Assembly (NCBI GenBank): GCA_025928735.1
Contig: JAICIW010000115.1
Location: 1 to 7,066 of the forward strand
DNA length: 7,066 bases
Source: Rhodanobacteraceae bacterium
GTDB lineage: Bacteria; Pseudomonadota; Gammaproteobacteria; Xanthomonadales; Rhodanobacteraceae
Direction: 5' to 3'
In this document: piece by piece, positions 1 through 6,321 of the stretch
How positions within the stretch are numbered: position 1 is the stretch's first letter
Layout: each line of letters begins with the position of its first letter
The notes under the pieces: model-generated
Database searches by the model: none
Seen by the model: only the letters and a program-made list of their open reading frames with translations
What the model was told of the DNA's origin: nothing
Translations under genes and position numbers: made by a program

Positions 1-498
1 GAGCACGAATTGCGCGACGTGGCCGCACTGCGGGCACACTGCGCGCGCTTGAAGGTGCCGGTCAAAGACCGTTACGGCTGGGGCAAGCTGCTGCTGGAGA
101 TTTTCGAAAAGACCGTCGAACACGCGCTGATGCAGCCGACGTTCATCACCCAGTATCCGACCGAAGTCTCGCCACTGGCGCGCGCCAACGACGCCGATCC
201 CGAAATCACCGACCGCTTCGAGTTGTTCGTGGGCGGCAAGGAACTGGCAAACGGCTTTTCCGAATTGAACGATCCCGAGGATCAAGCCGCGCGCTTCCGC
301 GCGCAGGGCGAGGCGCTGGCGGGCGGCGACGACGAGGCCATGCACTTCGACGCGGACTACATCCGCGCGCTGGAAGTGGGCCTGCCGCCAACCGGCGGTC
401 TCGGCGTCGGCATCGACCGGCTGGTAATGCTGCTGACCGATTCGGCGTCGATCCGCGACGTCTTGCTGTTTCCGTACATGCGGCCGGAGGCCCAGTGA
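1..498 (+). CDS. lysS: Lysyl-tRNA synthetase, class II, C-terminal part (5' truncated by window)
   Basis: Cytoplasmic enzyme that attaches lysine to tRNA-Lys using ATP. The reading frame is open from base 1, so only about the last 165 codons of a protein usually near 500 residues are present; the start and the N-terminal OB-fold anticodon-binding domain lie upstream. Visible catalytic-core landmarks are IFEKTVEHALMQPTFIT (from base 100), YPTEVSPLAR, DPEITDRFELFVGGKELANG, FSELNDPEDQ, and the class II motif 3 GLGVGIDRLVMLLT (about 397-438) with its ATP-binding arginine, followed by the typical ending RDVLLFPYMRP. The residue pattern closely follows E. coli LysS as I remember it. The stop codon overlaps the GTG start of the next reading frame (GTGA, 495-498), suggesting a coupled operon. 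No truncation or frameshift is seen in this part. Confidence in identity is very high. Confidence 0.97.
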   Translation, partial: EHELRDVAALRAHCARLKVPVKDRYGWGKLLLEIFEKTVEHALMQPTFITQYPTEVSPLARANDADPEITDRFELFVGGKELANGFSELNDPEDQAARFRAQGEALAGGDDEAMHFDADYIRALEVGLPPTGGLGVGIDRLVMLLTDSASIRDVLLFPYMRPEAQ

Positions 499-949
499 CC
501 GGTTCGAAAAAATCCATAGTGCTGAAGTCGACTCAAGACGCATCGGTATTGGAGTTTTCACTTCTCGGAATCGAGGCTGTTTCTGGAATAGGGAGCGAAG
601 CAGCGACAATGTTTCGTGCGCGCTTTGTCGATCCAGGAGAATCTGATTATTCAGGTGAGATAAAAAACCTCGACCGAATTCTCCGGGCTGCCGAGTGATC
701 TGTTTGTTCGGATGGCGGAGCTGTGGCGCGGGTGGAATGGTGACTGCGCTGGGAATCAAGCGATGGTCTCAACGGCTTGTTGAGTTTGGTTGCGAGGTGC
801 GACTCATTGGGTCACATTTGCGTAACCGTGGAATTGCGGGAGTCCTGGACAAATTCAGGCTACAGGGTGAAATATGGCTCGAGGCGGGCCAGCTTGATGA
901 TTTTGCCTTTAGAATGAAAAGCCTTTTCCGACCGGAATCGAACGACTAA
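495..949 (+). pseudogene. Frameshifted small gene (about 150 codons), possibly DUF6228-like
   Basis: This stretch reads as two overlapping small ORFs, 495-698 (67 aa, GTG start, GGAGG at 486-490) and 695-949 (84 aa), but a better reading is one broken gene. The first ORF supplies the N-terminal part (IVLKSTQDASVLEFSLLG, then MFRARFVDPG). The middle part, LPSDLFVRMAELWRGWNG, is encoded at 688-741 in a third frame that is open only from 664 to 780. The end (GEIWLEAGQLDDFAFRMKSLF) lies in the frame of the second ORF. Dropping one A from the A6 run (662-667) and one base near GGG (751-753) would join all three into about 150 residues. The order (beta-rich start, L-x-W-x-G-W-x-G motif, late EAGQLD motif) resembles DUF6228 proteins as I remember them; function unknown. 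By hand count the region is about 51% GC, against 68% in a sample of yciI, suggesting acquired DNA. Two genuine small genes, or assembly errors, remain possible. Confidence 0.6.
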
Positions 950-1248
950 TGTGGTACGCAATCACCGGCATCGACGTCGAAAATTCACTGGACAAGCGCA
1001 AGGCCGCGCGGCCCGCGCACTTGGCGCGCTTGCAAAAGCTGCTGGAGGAAGGCCGCCTGTTGCTGGCCGGGCCGTTCCCCGCGATCGATGCGGAAGATCC
1101 GGGCCCCGCGGGCTTCAGCGGCAGCCTGATCCTCGCCGAATTCCAGGATCTTGAAACCGCCAAGGCGTGGGCCGATGCCGATCCGTATCGCGCGGCCGGC
1201 GTATACAAGGGAGTGACAGTGCGGCCGTTCTGCCAAACCTTGCCATGA
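949..1248 (+). CDS. yciI: YciI family protein
   Basis: Small cytoplasmic protein of the YciI/YCII family (ferredoxin-like dimeric alpha-beta barrel fold); the physiological substrate is not established. At 99 residues it has the usual length and an almost complete family pattern: MWYAITGIDVENSL at the N-terminus, RPAHLARLQKLLEEGRLLLAG (residues 21-41, with the conserved H24 proposed in the family to be functional), DPGPAGFSGSLILAEF (50-65), WADADPY (74-80) and AGVYKGVTVRPF (83-94). It is strongly similar to E. coli YciI as remembered. The ATG start overlaps the preceding stop (TAATG, 947-951) and its stop overlaps the bolA start (ATGA, 1245-1248). Translation therefore probably depends on coupling; I see no strong Shine-Dalgarno sequence. 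A yciI-bolA pairing is common in gammaproteobacteria. GC content returns to the high level of lysS. Confidence 0.93.
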   Translation: MWYAITGIDVENSLDKRKAARPAHLARLQKLLEEGRLLLAGPFPAIDAEDPGPAGFSGSLILAEFQDLETAKAWADADPYRAAGVYKGVTVRPFCQTLP

Positions 1249-1511
1249 GCGCGGTGTCGATCGAAGACATCCGTGCACGGTTGCAAACGGCCTTCGTGCC
1301 CACGGCACTGGACGTGACCGACGAAGGTCATCTGCACATTGGCCATGCGGGCGAGGGCACGGGGCACTTCCGCGTGCGGATCGCCGGTGCGGCGTTCGAG
1401 GGCAAGACCCGGGTGCAGCAACATCGCATGGTGTACGACGCGCTCGCGGACCTGATGGGCCATGGCATCCATGCGCTGGCGATCGAGGCGCAAAACTCGT
1501 CGCACGAATGA
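1245..1511 (+). CDS. bolA: BolA family protein
   Basis: Small cytoplasmic BolA-type protein. Family members act with monothiol glutaredoxins in iron-sulfur cluster handling, and E. coli BolA also affects cell shape and stress responses. The 88-residue product carries the family core: helix SIEDIRARLQTAF, the GHFRVRI strand (40-46), FEGKTRVQQHRMVYDALADL (51-70, with the near-invariant H60), and the closing GIHALAI (74-80, with H76, a likely cluster-ligand position). The ATG at 1245 is chosen because it overlaps the yciI stop (ATGA) and begins exactly where family homology begins; a longer upstream frame from 1167 would only overlap yciI with unrelated residues. It is shorter than E. coli BolA (about 105 aa), lacking the C-terminal tail. 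Which BolA subfamily it belongs to cannot be settled from sequence alone, so the symbol is provisional. It is probably the last gene of the lysS-linked operon. Confidence 0.92.
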   Translation: MSAVSIEDIRARLQTAFVPTALDVTDEGHLHIGHAGEGTGHFRVRIAGAAFEGKTRVQQHRMVYDALADLMGHGIHALAIEAQNSSHE

Positions 1512-1534
1512 ACGGCGGGAAATGTGTTTCCCTT

Positions 1535-1580
1535 CGTCATTCCGGACAAGCCCGCGTAGCGGGCGCGATCCGGAATCCAG
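1535..1580. repeat. REP-like palindromic intergenic element
   Basis: An imperfect palindrome lies just after bolA. The outer arms ATTCCGGA (1539-1546) and TCCGGAAT (1569-1576) are perfectly complementary. The inner arms GCCCGC (1550-1555) and GCGGGC (1559-1564) pair around a GTA loop, and a small asymmetric internal loop separates the two stems. The flanks CGTC and CCAG match a CGTCATTCCGG...CCGGAATCCAG element that I recall as dispersed in many copies in xanthomonad genomes. No T-run follows, so it is not a classic intrinsic terminator, but it may stabilise or end the upstream transcript. Confidence 0.7.
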
Positions 1581-1685
1581 TGTCTTTGCGCGCGGGCCGA
1601 GTCGATGCGAGGTTTGTGCTGCAACCTGTTGAAAGCAAACAAACGATCATCTTTTCGTTGCGCCATGCCGCGGTACTTGGCACAG

Positions 1686-1706
1686 TGGCGCATTCGCCCG
1701 GCGCCA
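1686..1706 (+). other. Small hairpin in the smc upstream region
   Basis: TGGCGC (1686-1691) and GCGCCA (1701-1706) form a perfect 6-bp stem with a 9-base loop, 43 bases before the smc ATG. A short GC stem like this arises easily by chance in GC-rich DNA. A role in the smc leader is possible but unsupported. I found no convincing sigma-70 promoter or Shine-Dalgarno sequence in 1581-1749. Confidence 0.2.
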
Positions 1707-1749
1707 TGCCGTCGGCCCCAACGTTGCCGTGACCTCCAATAACTGACCG

Positions 1750-4700
1750 ATGCGCCTGTCCACGATCAAACTGGCCGGATTCAAGTCATTCGTCGACCCG
1801 ACCGTCCTCCACCTTCCCACCAACCTTACCGGCGTCTGCGGCCCCAACGGCTGCGGCAAGTCCAACATCATCGACGCGATCCGCTGGGTGATGGGCGAAA
1901 GCGCGGCCAGTCGGCTGCGCGGTGAAGCCATCACCGACGTGATCTTTTCGGGTTCGTCCGGACGCAAGCCCGTCGGGCAGGCCACCGTCGAGCTGGTTTT
2001 CGACAACTCGGATGGCACCCTCGGCGGCGAATATGCCGGCTTCAACGAGATTTCCGTGAAGCGCAGCGTCAGCCGCGATTCGCAATCCGATTACTACTTG
2101 AACGGCGTGCGCTGCCGCCGCCGCGACATCACCGACCTGTTCCTCGGCACCGGCCTCGGCGCGCGCAGTTATTCGATCATCGAGCAGGGCGTGATTTCCG
2201 ACATCGTGGAATCGCGTCCCGAGCAGTTGCGCATCCATCTGGAAGAAGCCGCGGGCGTGTCGCGTTACAAGGAACGTCGCAAGGAAACCGAAAGCCGCAT
2301 CAAGGCCACGCGCGAGAACCTCGATCGCGTGAAGGACGTGCGCGAGGAGGTCGAAAAACAACTCGATCATTTGAACCGACAGGCACGCGCGGCCGAACGC
2401 TGGAAAAAATTGAAAGAGGAACGCGGTTTGCGCGAAGCCGAGCTGCGCGCCTTGAACTATCGTTTCGTGAGCGCGCAACTCGAAACCCGTCGGCAGGCGC
2501 TGCGCGAGGCCGAAACCGCGCTGGAAGGCAAGCTGGCCGCGCAGCGTCATCTCGAAGCGCAAATCGAGACGGGCCGCGAAACGCACCAGCAACACACCGA
2601 GGCGATGAACGCGGTGCAGGCGGAGGTCTACCAGGTTGGAGCCGAGCTTGCGCGCGTCGAGCAGCAGATCAAGCATCATCGCGAAATGCTGGAACGCTTG
2701 AATCACGATCGCGAGGAATCCGAACGCGCTTGGGCGGAATTGGCCGATCATCTTGGCGCCGACACCGCACAACATGATGAGCTGAAGGCCGCTATCGGCG
2801 AGGCGGAACCCGAAACCGGTCGTCTGCGCGGAGCCGAAACGCAGGCCGCACAGGCGCTGAACGAAGCCGAAGCCGCGCACGCGGCGTGGCAGCAGCGCTG
2901 GGAATCGCACAGCGGGCAAACCGCGTCCACTTCCCGCGAAGCCGAAGTCGAACGTACCCACATCGACCATCTGGACAAGCAGGCGCTGGACCTGTCGCGC
3001 CGCCGCGAAGCGCTGCGCAACGAGCGCAAGAACCACGATGTCGATGCGCTGGCGGCCGGCACCGCGGGTCTCGCCGATGAACACGCCGCGCTGAAAATCC
3101 AGGTCGAATCGCATTCGCAAAACCTCGAACACCACAAGGCCGAAGCCGAACGATTGTTGGGCGAGGAGCGCCAGACGCAGTCGGCGTTGCAGGAAGCGCA
3201 CGCACAGAAGCAAACGCTGCGTGGCCGGATTGCATCGCTCGAAGCCTTGCAGCGCGCCGCGCTGGGACGCGACCGCGACGCGGCGCGCGAATGGCTGCAG
3301 AAGGTCGGCCTTGCCAACGGCGAACGGCTCGGCGCGCGATTGAAGGTCAGCGACGGCTGGGATCGTGCCGTGGAAACCGTGCTGGCCGGCATGCTGGAAG
3401 CCGTGCTGGTCGACGAGCCCGCAGCGCTGACCGATGACCTTGCCGGCATCGAGAAAATCGACATTACCTTGATCGGCAATGGCGAAGCGCTCGACGCGGA
3501 TGTGTCCGGCACGCTCGCCGCCGTGGTGGCGGGTCCGGCTGCAGCGCGCGCGTTGCTGGCGCAGGTGCGCACCGCCGGATCGCTCGATGAAGCGCGTGCG
3601 ATCGCTCCGACGCTCGCGCCCTCGCACACCGTCATCACCCAAGATGGCGTCTGGCTCGGTCCAGGCTTTGCGCGCGTGCGCCGTGCCGAAGGCGGCCAGT
3701 TCGGCGTGCTGACGCGCGAGCGCGAGTTGCAGGAAGCCACTACGGAACTCGCCACGGTCGACAAGCGGATCGCCGAGCTTCAGGAGCGCCAGGCCGAAGT
3801 TCGCGACCAACGCCGTGCAGTCGAACAATCGCGCGATGATGCGCAGCGGGACGTGTACAACACCCATCGCCGGCTGTCGGAACTGGCCGGTGAGATGCAG
3901 AGCCGGCAGGGCCGCATCGACACGGCCAAGGCGCGGCTTGCCGCGATCGATGCCGAGCACGGCGACATTGAAGCCGCGCTTGCCGAAAACGAACAGCTGC
4001 TGCAGGCGGCGCGTGCGCGCATGCAGGCTGCCGTCGCCAGCATGGGTGAGCACGAGCAGGCCCGCGTCGCGCTGGAATCCGAACGCAGGCAATTGCTGGA
4101 GCGCCGCGAAGCCGCCCGCGCGGACGCGCAGGAAGCTTCCGACGTTGCGCATCGGCACGCGATCGCGATGGAATCGAAACGCGTCACGCTGGCCGCGCTG
4201 GAACAGTCACTCGCGCGCATGCACACGCAGCGCGAGCAACTCGAGCGGCATCGTGCCGAACTGGATCGGCGCCTCGCCGAGGGCGGCGACCCGATCGCCG
4301 CGCTGGAGAAAGAACGTCAGACGTGTCTTGAACAGCGGCTCAACGTGGACAAGAAACTGGTGGACGCGCGGCGCGTGGTAGAAGATGCCGCCAACGCCTT
4401 GCGCGAGCACGAGCAGGCGCGTCATGCGGCCGAGCAGGCGATGTCGGGCGAGCGCGACACACTGGAGAATCTGCGCCTGGAAGAGCAGGGCCATCGGCTG
4501 CGCGCCGAGCAACTGGCCGAGGCCATCCGCGAGGCGGGGCTGGAAATCGAGCCGTTGCTTGCGAACCTTCCCGACGAGGTGCAGCCGGAAGCGTGGCAGG
4601 AAAAGATCACCGACCTCGATGGCCGCATCGCCAAGCTTGAACCTGTCAATCTCGCGGCGATCACCGAGCACGCCGAAGCCGCTCAGCGCAAGGAATACCT

Positions 4701-5256
4701 CGACGCGCAGATGACCGACCTCACCACCGCGCTCGACACACTGGAAAACGCGATCCGCAAGATCGATCGCGAAACCCGCGAGCGTTTCAAGGATACGTTC
4801 GATCGCGTCAACGCCGGTTTCCAGGATCTGTTCCCGAAATTGTTCGGCGGCGGCCATGCCTACCTGGAGCTGACCGGCGAAGACCTGCTGGACGCGGGCG
4901 TCACCATGATGGCGCGCCCGCCGGGCAAGCGGAACAGCCACATCTCGCTGCTGTCGGGTGGCGAAAAGGCGATGACCGCGGTGGCGCTGGTGATGGCGAT
5001 CTTCAATCTGAATCCCGCACCGTTTTGCCTGCTTGACGAGGTGGACGCGCCGCTCGATGAAGGCAACGTCGGCCGCTTCAGCCAGCTCGTGCGCGACATG
5101 TCCGAGAAGGTGCAATTCATGGTCGTCACCCACAACAAGTCGACCATGGAAATGGCCTACCAGTTGTGCGGCGTGACCATGCGCGAGCCCGGCGTGTCGC
5201 GGCTGGTGCAGGTGGACTTGGCCGAGGCCACGAAGATGGCGGGTGTGGCGGCATAG
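1750..5256 (+). CDS. smc: Chromosome segregation protein SMC
   Basis: ATPase core of the Smc-ScpA-ScpB condensin, which loads on the nucleoid and extrudes or compacts DNA so that sister chromosomes separate. The 1168-residue product has the full family layout. The N-terminal head starts MRLSTIKLAGFKSFVDPT, with Walker A GPNGCGKS at 31-38 and the Q-loop glutamine near 146. A long coiled coil runs from about 170 to 500 (rich in E, R, A, Q, L). The hinge spans about 510-655 (GARLKVSDGWDRAVE from 528; TQDGVWLGPGFARVRR near its end). The return coil runs to about 1010, then the C-terminal head with FKDTFDRVNAGFQDLFPKLF (from about 1013), ABC signature LLSGGEKA (1067-1074) and Walker B FCLLDEVDAPLD (1092-1103, catalytic E1097). 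All ATPase motifs are intact. The ATG matches the usual family N-terminus, though no clear ribosome-binding site precedes it. scpA/scpB are not in the window. zipA follows 245 bases downstream. Confidence 0.98.
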   Translation: MRLSTIKLAGFKSFVDPTVLHLPTNLTGVCGPNGCGKSNIIDAIRWVMGESAASRLRGEAITDVIFSGSSGRKPVGQATVELVFDNSDGTLGGEYAGFNEISVKRSVSRDSQSDYYLNGVRCRRRDITDLFLGTGLGARSYSIIEQGVISDIVESRPEQLRIHLEEAAGVSRYKERRKETESRIKATRENLDRVKDVREEVEKQLDHLNRQARAAERWKKLKEERGLREAELRALNYRFVSAQLETRRQALREAETALEGKLAAQRHLEAQIETGRETHQQHTEAMNAVQAEVYQVGAELARVEQQIKHHREMLERLNHDREESERAWAELADHLGADTAQHDELKAAIGEAEPETGRLRGAETQAAQALNEAEAAHAAWQQRWESHSGQTASTSREAEVERTHIDHLDKQALDLSRRREALRNERKNHDVDALAAGTAGLADEHAALKIQVESHSQNLEHHKAEAERLLGEERQTQSALQEAHAQKQTLRGRIASLEALQRAALGRDRDAAREWLQKVGLANGERLGARLKVSDGWDRAVETVLAGMLEAVLVDEPAALTDDLAGIEKIDITLIGNGEALDADVSGTLAAVVAGPAAARALLAQVRTAGSLDEARAIAPTLAPSHTVITQDGVWLGPGFARVRRAEGGQFGVLTRERELQEATTELATVDKRIAELQERQAEVRDQRRAVEQSRDDAQRDVYNTHRRLSELAGEMQSRQGRIDTAKARLAAIDAEHGDIEAALAENEQLLQAARARMQAAVASMGEHEQARVALESERRQLLERREAARADAQEASDVAHRHAIAMESKRVTLAALEQSLARMHTQREQLERHRAELDRRLAEGGDPIAALEKERQTCLEQRLNVDKKLVDARRVVEDAANALREHEQARHAAEQAMSGERDTLENLRLEEQGHRLRAEQLAEAIREAGLEIEPLLANLPDEVQPEAWQEKITDLDGRIAKLEPVNLAAITEHAEAAQRKEYLDAQMTDLTTALDTLENAIRKIDRETRERFKDTFDRVNAGFQDLFPKLFGGGHAYLELTGEDLLDAGVTMMARPPGKRNSHISLLSGGEKAMTAVALVMAIFNLNPAPFCLLDEVDAPLDEGNVGRFSQLVRDMSEKVQFMVVTHNKSTMEMAYQLCGVTMREPGVSRLVQVDLAEATKMAGVAA

Positions 5257-5280
5257 GCCAATCGGTATTTGGTGGAAATT

Positions 5281-5351
5281 TTCCTTCTCCCCCCGGGAGA
5301 GACGCCGCAGGCCGAGCGCGCAGCGCTCCCCGAAGGGGCGGGTGAGGGTCC
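5281..5351 (+). repeat. Palindromic intergenic repeat, left copy of an inverted pair
   Basis: A chain of small perfect stems lies shortly after the smc stop: TCTCCC/GGGAGA (5286-5300, CCC loop), GAGCGC/GCGCTC (5314-5328, GCA loop) and CCCC/GGGG (5328-5338), ending in GGTGAGGGT. Its start TTCCTTCTCCC (5281-5291) is the exact reverse complement of the end of the right copy (5439-5449), and GAGGGT near its end matches ACCCTC at the start of the right copy. The overall form (TTCTCCC...GGGAGA...TGAGGGT) is of a dispersed type I associate with xanthomonad intergenic regions. It could end or stabilise smc mRNA. Confidence 0.65.
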
Positions 5352-5400
5352 GCATGCGCGTAACGTCGCGTTTGCGCCGAGTCCCGATCTTCGCCTATCC

Positions 5401-5449
5401 GAACCCTCATCCGGCGCTACGCGCCAGCTTCTCCCGGCGGGAGAAGGAA
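5401..5449 (-). repeat. Palindromic intergenic repeat, right copy, inverted relative to the left copy
   Basis: Read on the minus strand this copy runs TTCCTTCTCCC...GATGAGGGTTC, the same layout as the left copy. It contains a perfect 8-bp stem CTTCTCCC/GGGAGAAG (5428-5446, GGC loop) and a 5-bp stem GGCGC/GCGCC (5413-5425, TAC loop). It lacks the extra GC-rich module of the left copy (around 5302-5338). The hairpin at 5428-5446 is followed only after a gap by a short T-rich stretch (5459-5466), so a terminator role is weak. Confidence 0.65.
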
Positions 5450-5464
5450 GTGCGTTCGCTTTTC

Positions 5465-5494
5465 TTCACCGGACTCGTGCTTCTTTGCTAAAGT
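5465..5494 (+). promoter_or_regulatory. Candidate extended -10 promoter for zipA
   Basis: TTCACC (5465-5470, 4 of 6 to TTGACA) and TAAAGT (5489-5494, 4 of 6 to TATAAT) are separated by 18 bases, and TG at 5486-5487 gives an extended -10 (TGCTAAAGT). Transcription would start about 7 bases later, at or beside the zipA ATG (5502), implying a leaderless or nearly leaderless mRNA. No Shine-Dalgarno sequence is visible before the ATG, which fits. Motif scoring is by eye. Confidence 0.35.
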
Positions 5495-5501
5495 CCGCGC
5501 C

Positions 5502-6284
5502 ATGGACACCGTTGTTTCCGCCAACACCTTGCGCATCATCATCGCCGCCATCGGCGTGGTGGTGCTTGTCGCGATCTATTTCTTCGGACGGCCACGCAAG
5601 GCCGAGCACGGCCGGCGTGTCGTTCCGCGCAAAGCGGCCGACGGACGCGTGGACCCGGTGATCGGCGACACCGCGAATGTGGACGAAGTGCTGGCTGGTG
5701 CGCCGCCACGACAGGGCGAACTGGATGTCGCGCTGCAGCGCGAACTGGATCGACTCGGCGCGACGGTCGCAGCCGACCGCAACGTGCAAGCCGCGCCCAT
5801 GGACGCCAGCGCCGGACAGCGTCCGAACGAACTGCCGGTCGACCGCATCGTCAGCCTGTTCGTGGTCGCGCGTGCCGGCGAAGAATTCCGGGGCAGCGAT
5901 ATCGTGGTCGCCGCAGAAAAAGCCGGCTTGCGCTTCGGCGCCATGAACATCTTCCATCGTCTCGTGGATGGCCGTCCCGATGCGGGTCCGATTTTCAGCA
6001 TGGCCAACATGATGAAGCCGGGTTATTTCGACATGACACGGATCGGCGAGCTGGCCACGCCGGGCCTCACCTTCTTCATCACCTTGCCCGGTCCGCTGCC
6101 GGCACTGGACGCGTGGGAAGCCATGCTGCCGGCCGCGCAGCGCATCGCCGAACTCCTGAATGGTGAGTTGCTGGACGAAGACCGCAACGCGCTCGGCCGC
6201 CAGCGGGTGGCCGGCTTGCGCGAAGAATTGCGCGCATGGGATCGCCAGCACGAAGGGTCCGTGATCACGCCGCCGCGTCGCTGA
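5502..6284 (+). CDS. zipA: Cell division protein ZipA
   Basis: Inner-membrane division protein that binds the FtsZ C-terminal tail, anchors the Z-ring to the membrane and helps recruit later divisome proteins. The 260-residue product begins with a short periplasmic N-terminus and one transmembrane segment (about residues 9-28, IIIAAIGVVVLVAIYFF), giving the N-out topology typical of ZipA. A basic patch (RPRKAEHGRRVVPRK, 30-44) and a variable linker run to about 112. The C-terminal ZipA domain (about 113-250) has VDRIVSLFVVA, FRGSDIVVAAEKAGLRFGAM, IFHRLVDGRP, IFSMANMMKPGYFDM, TPGLTFFITLPGP and the closing LLDEDRNALGRQR. It is shorter than E. coli ZipA (about 328 aa) because the linker is short. 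A smc-zipA(-ligA) order is known in other gammaproteobacteria. The ATG is supported by the transmembrane segment directly after it. Confidence 0.95.
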   Translation: MDTVVSANTLRIIIAAIGVVVLVAIYFFGRPRKAEHGRRVVPRKAADGRVDPVIGDTANVDEVLAGAPPRQGELDVALQRELDRLGATVAADRNVQAAPMDASAGQRPNELPVDRIVSLFVVARAGEEFRGSDIVVAAEKAGLRFGAMNIFHRLVDGRPDAGPIFSMANMMKPGYFDMTRIGELATPGLTFFITLPGPLPALDAWEAMLPAAQRIAELLNGELLDEDRNALGRQRVAGLREELRAWDRQHEGSVITPPRR

Positions 6285-6321
6285 GCCTCCGTCCGCACCT
6301 GTCCCTCCACGAGATCCATCC

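Noticed and set aside
1167..1244. Upstream extension of the bolA frame
   Set aside because: It lies inside yciI and its residues do not resemble BolA; the ATG at 1245 fits both the family start and the ATGA overlap.
909..1505. 198-codon minus-strand frame opposite yciI and bolA
   Set aside because: Both plus-strand genes are well-recognised families; the antisense frame is a composition shadow.
1508..1732. 74-codon frame starting in an ATGA overlap with the bolA stop
   Set aside because: The overlap looks like coupling, but the translation runs straight through the REP-like palindrome and has no protein-like pattern.
1786..4158. Very long open frame (790 codons) on the minus strand opposite smc
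   Set aside because: It lies wholly inside a clear smc gene. High-GC coding sequence of this kind leaves long stop-free antisense frames, and the translation shows no recognisable domain.
4207..5355. 382-codon minus-strand frame opposite the end of smc
   Set aside because: Same explanation: it mirrors the codons of the Smc C-terminal head and runs through the intergenic repeat.
5243..5661. Plus-strand frames across the smc-zipA gap (5243-5491 and 5269-5661)
   Set aside because: They translate the palindromic repeats and then overlap zipA in the wrong frame.
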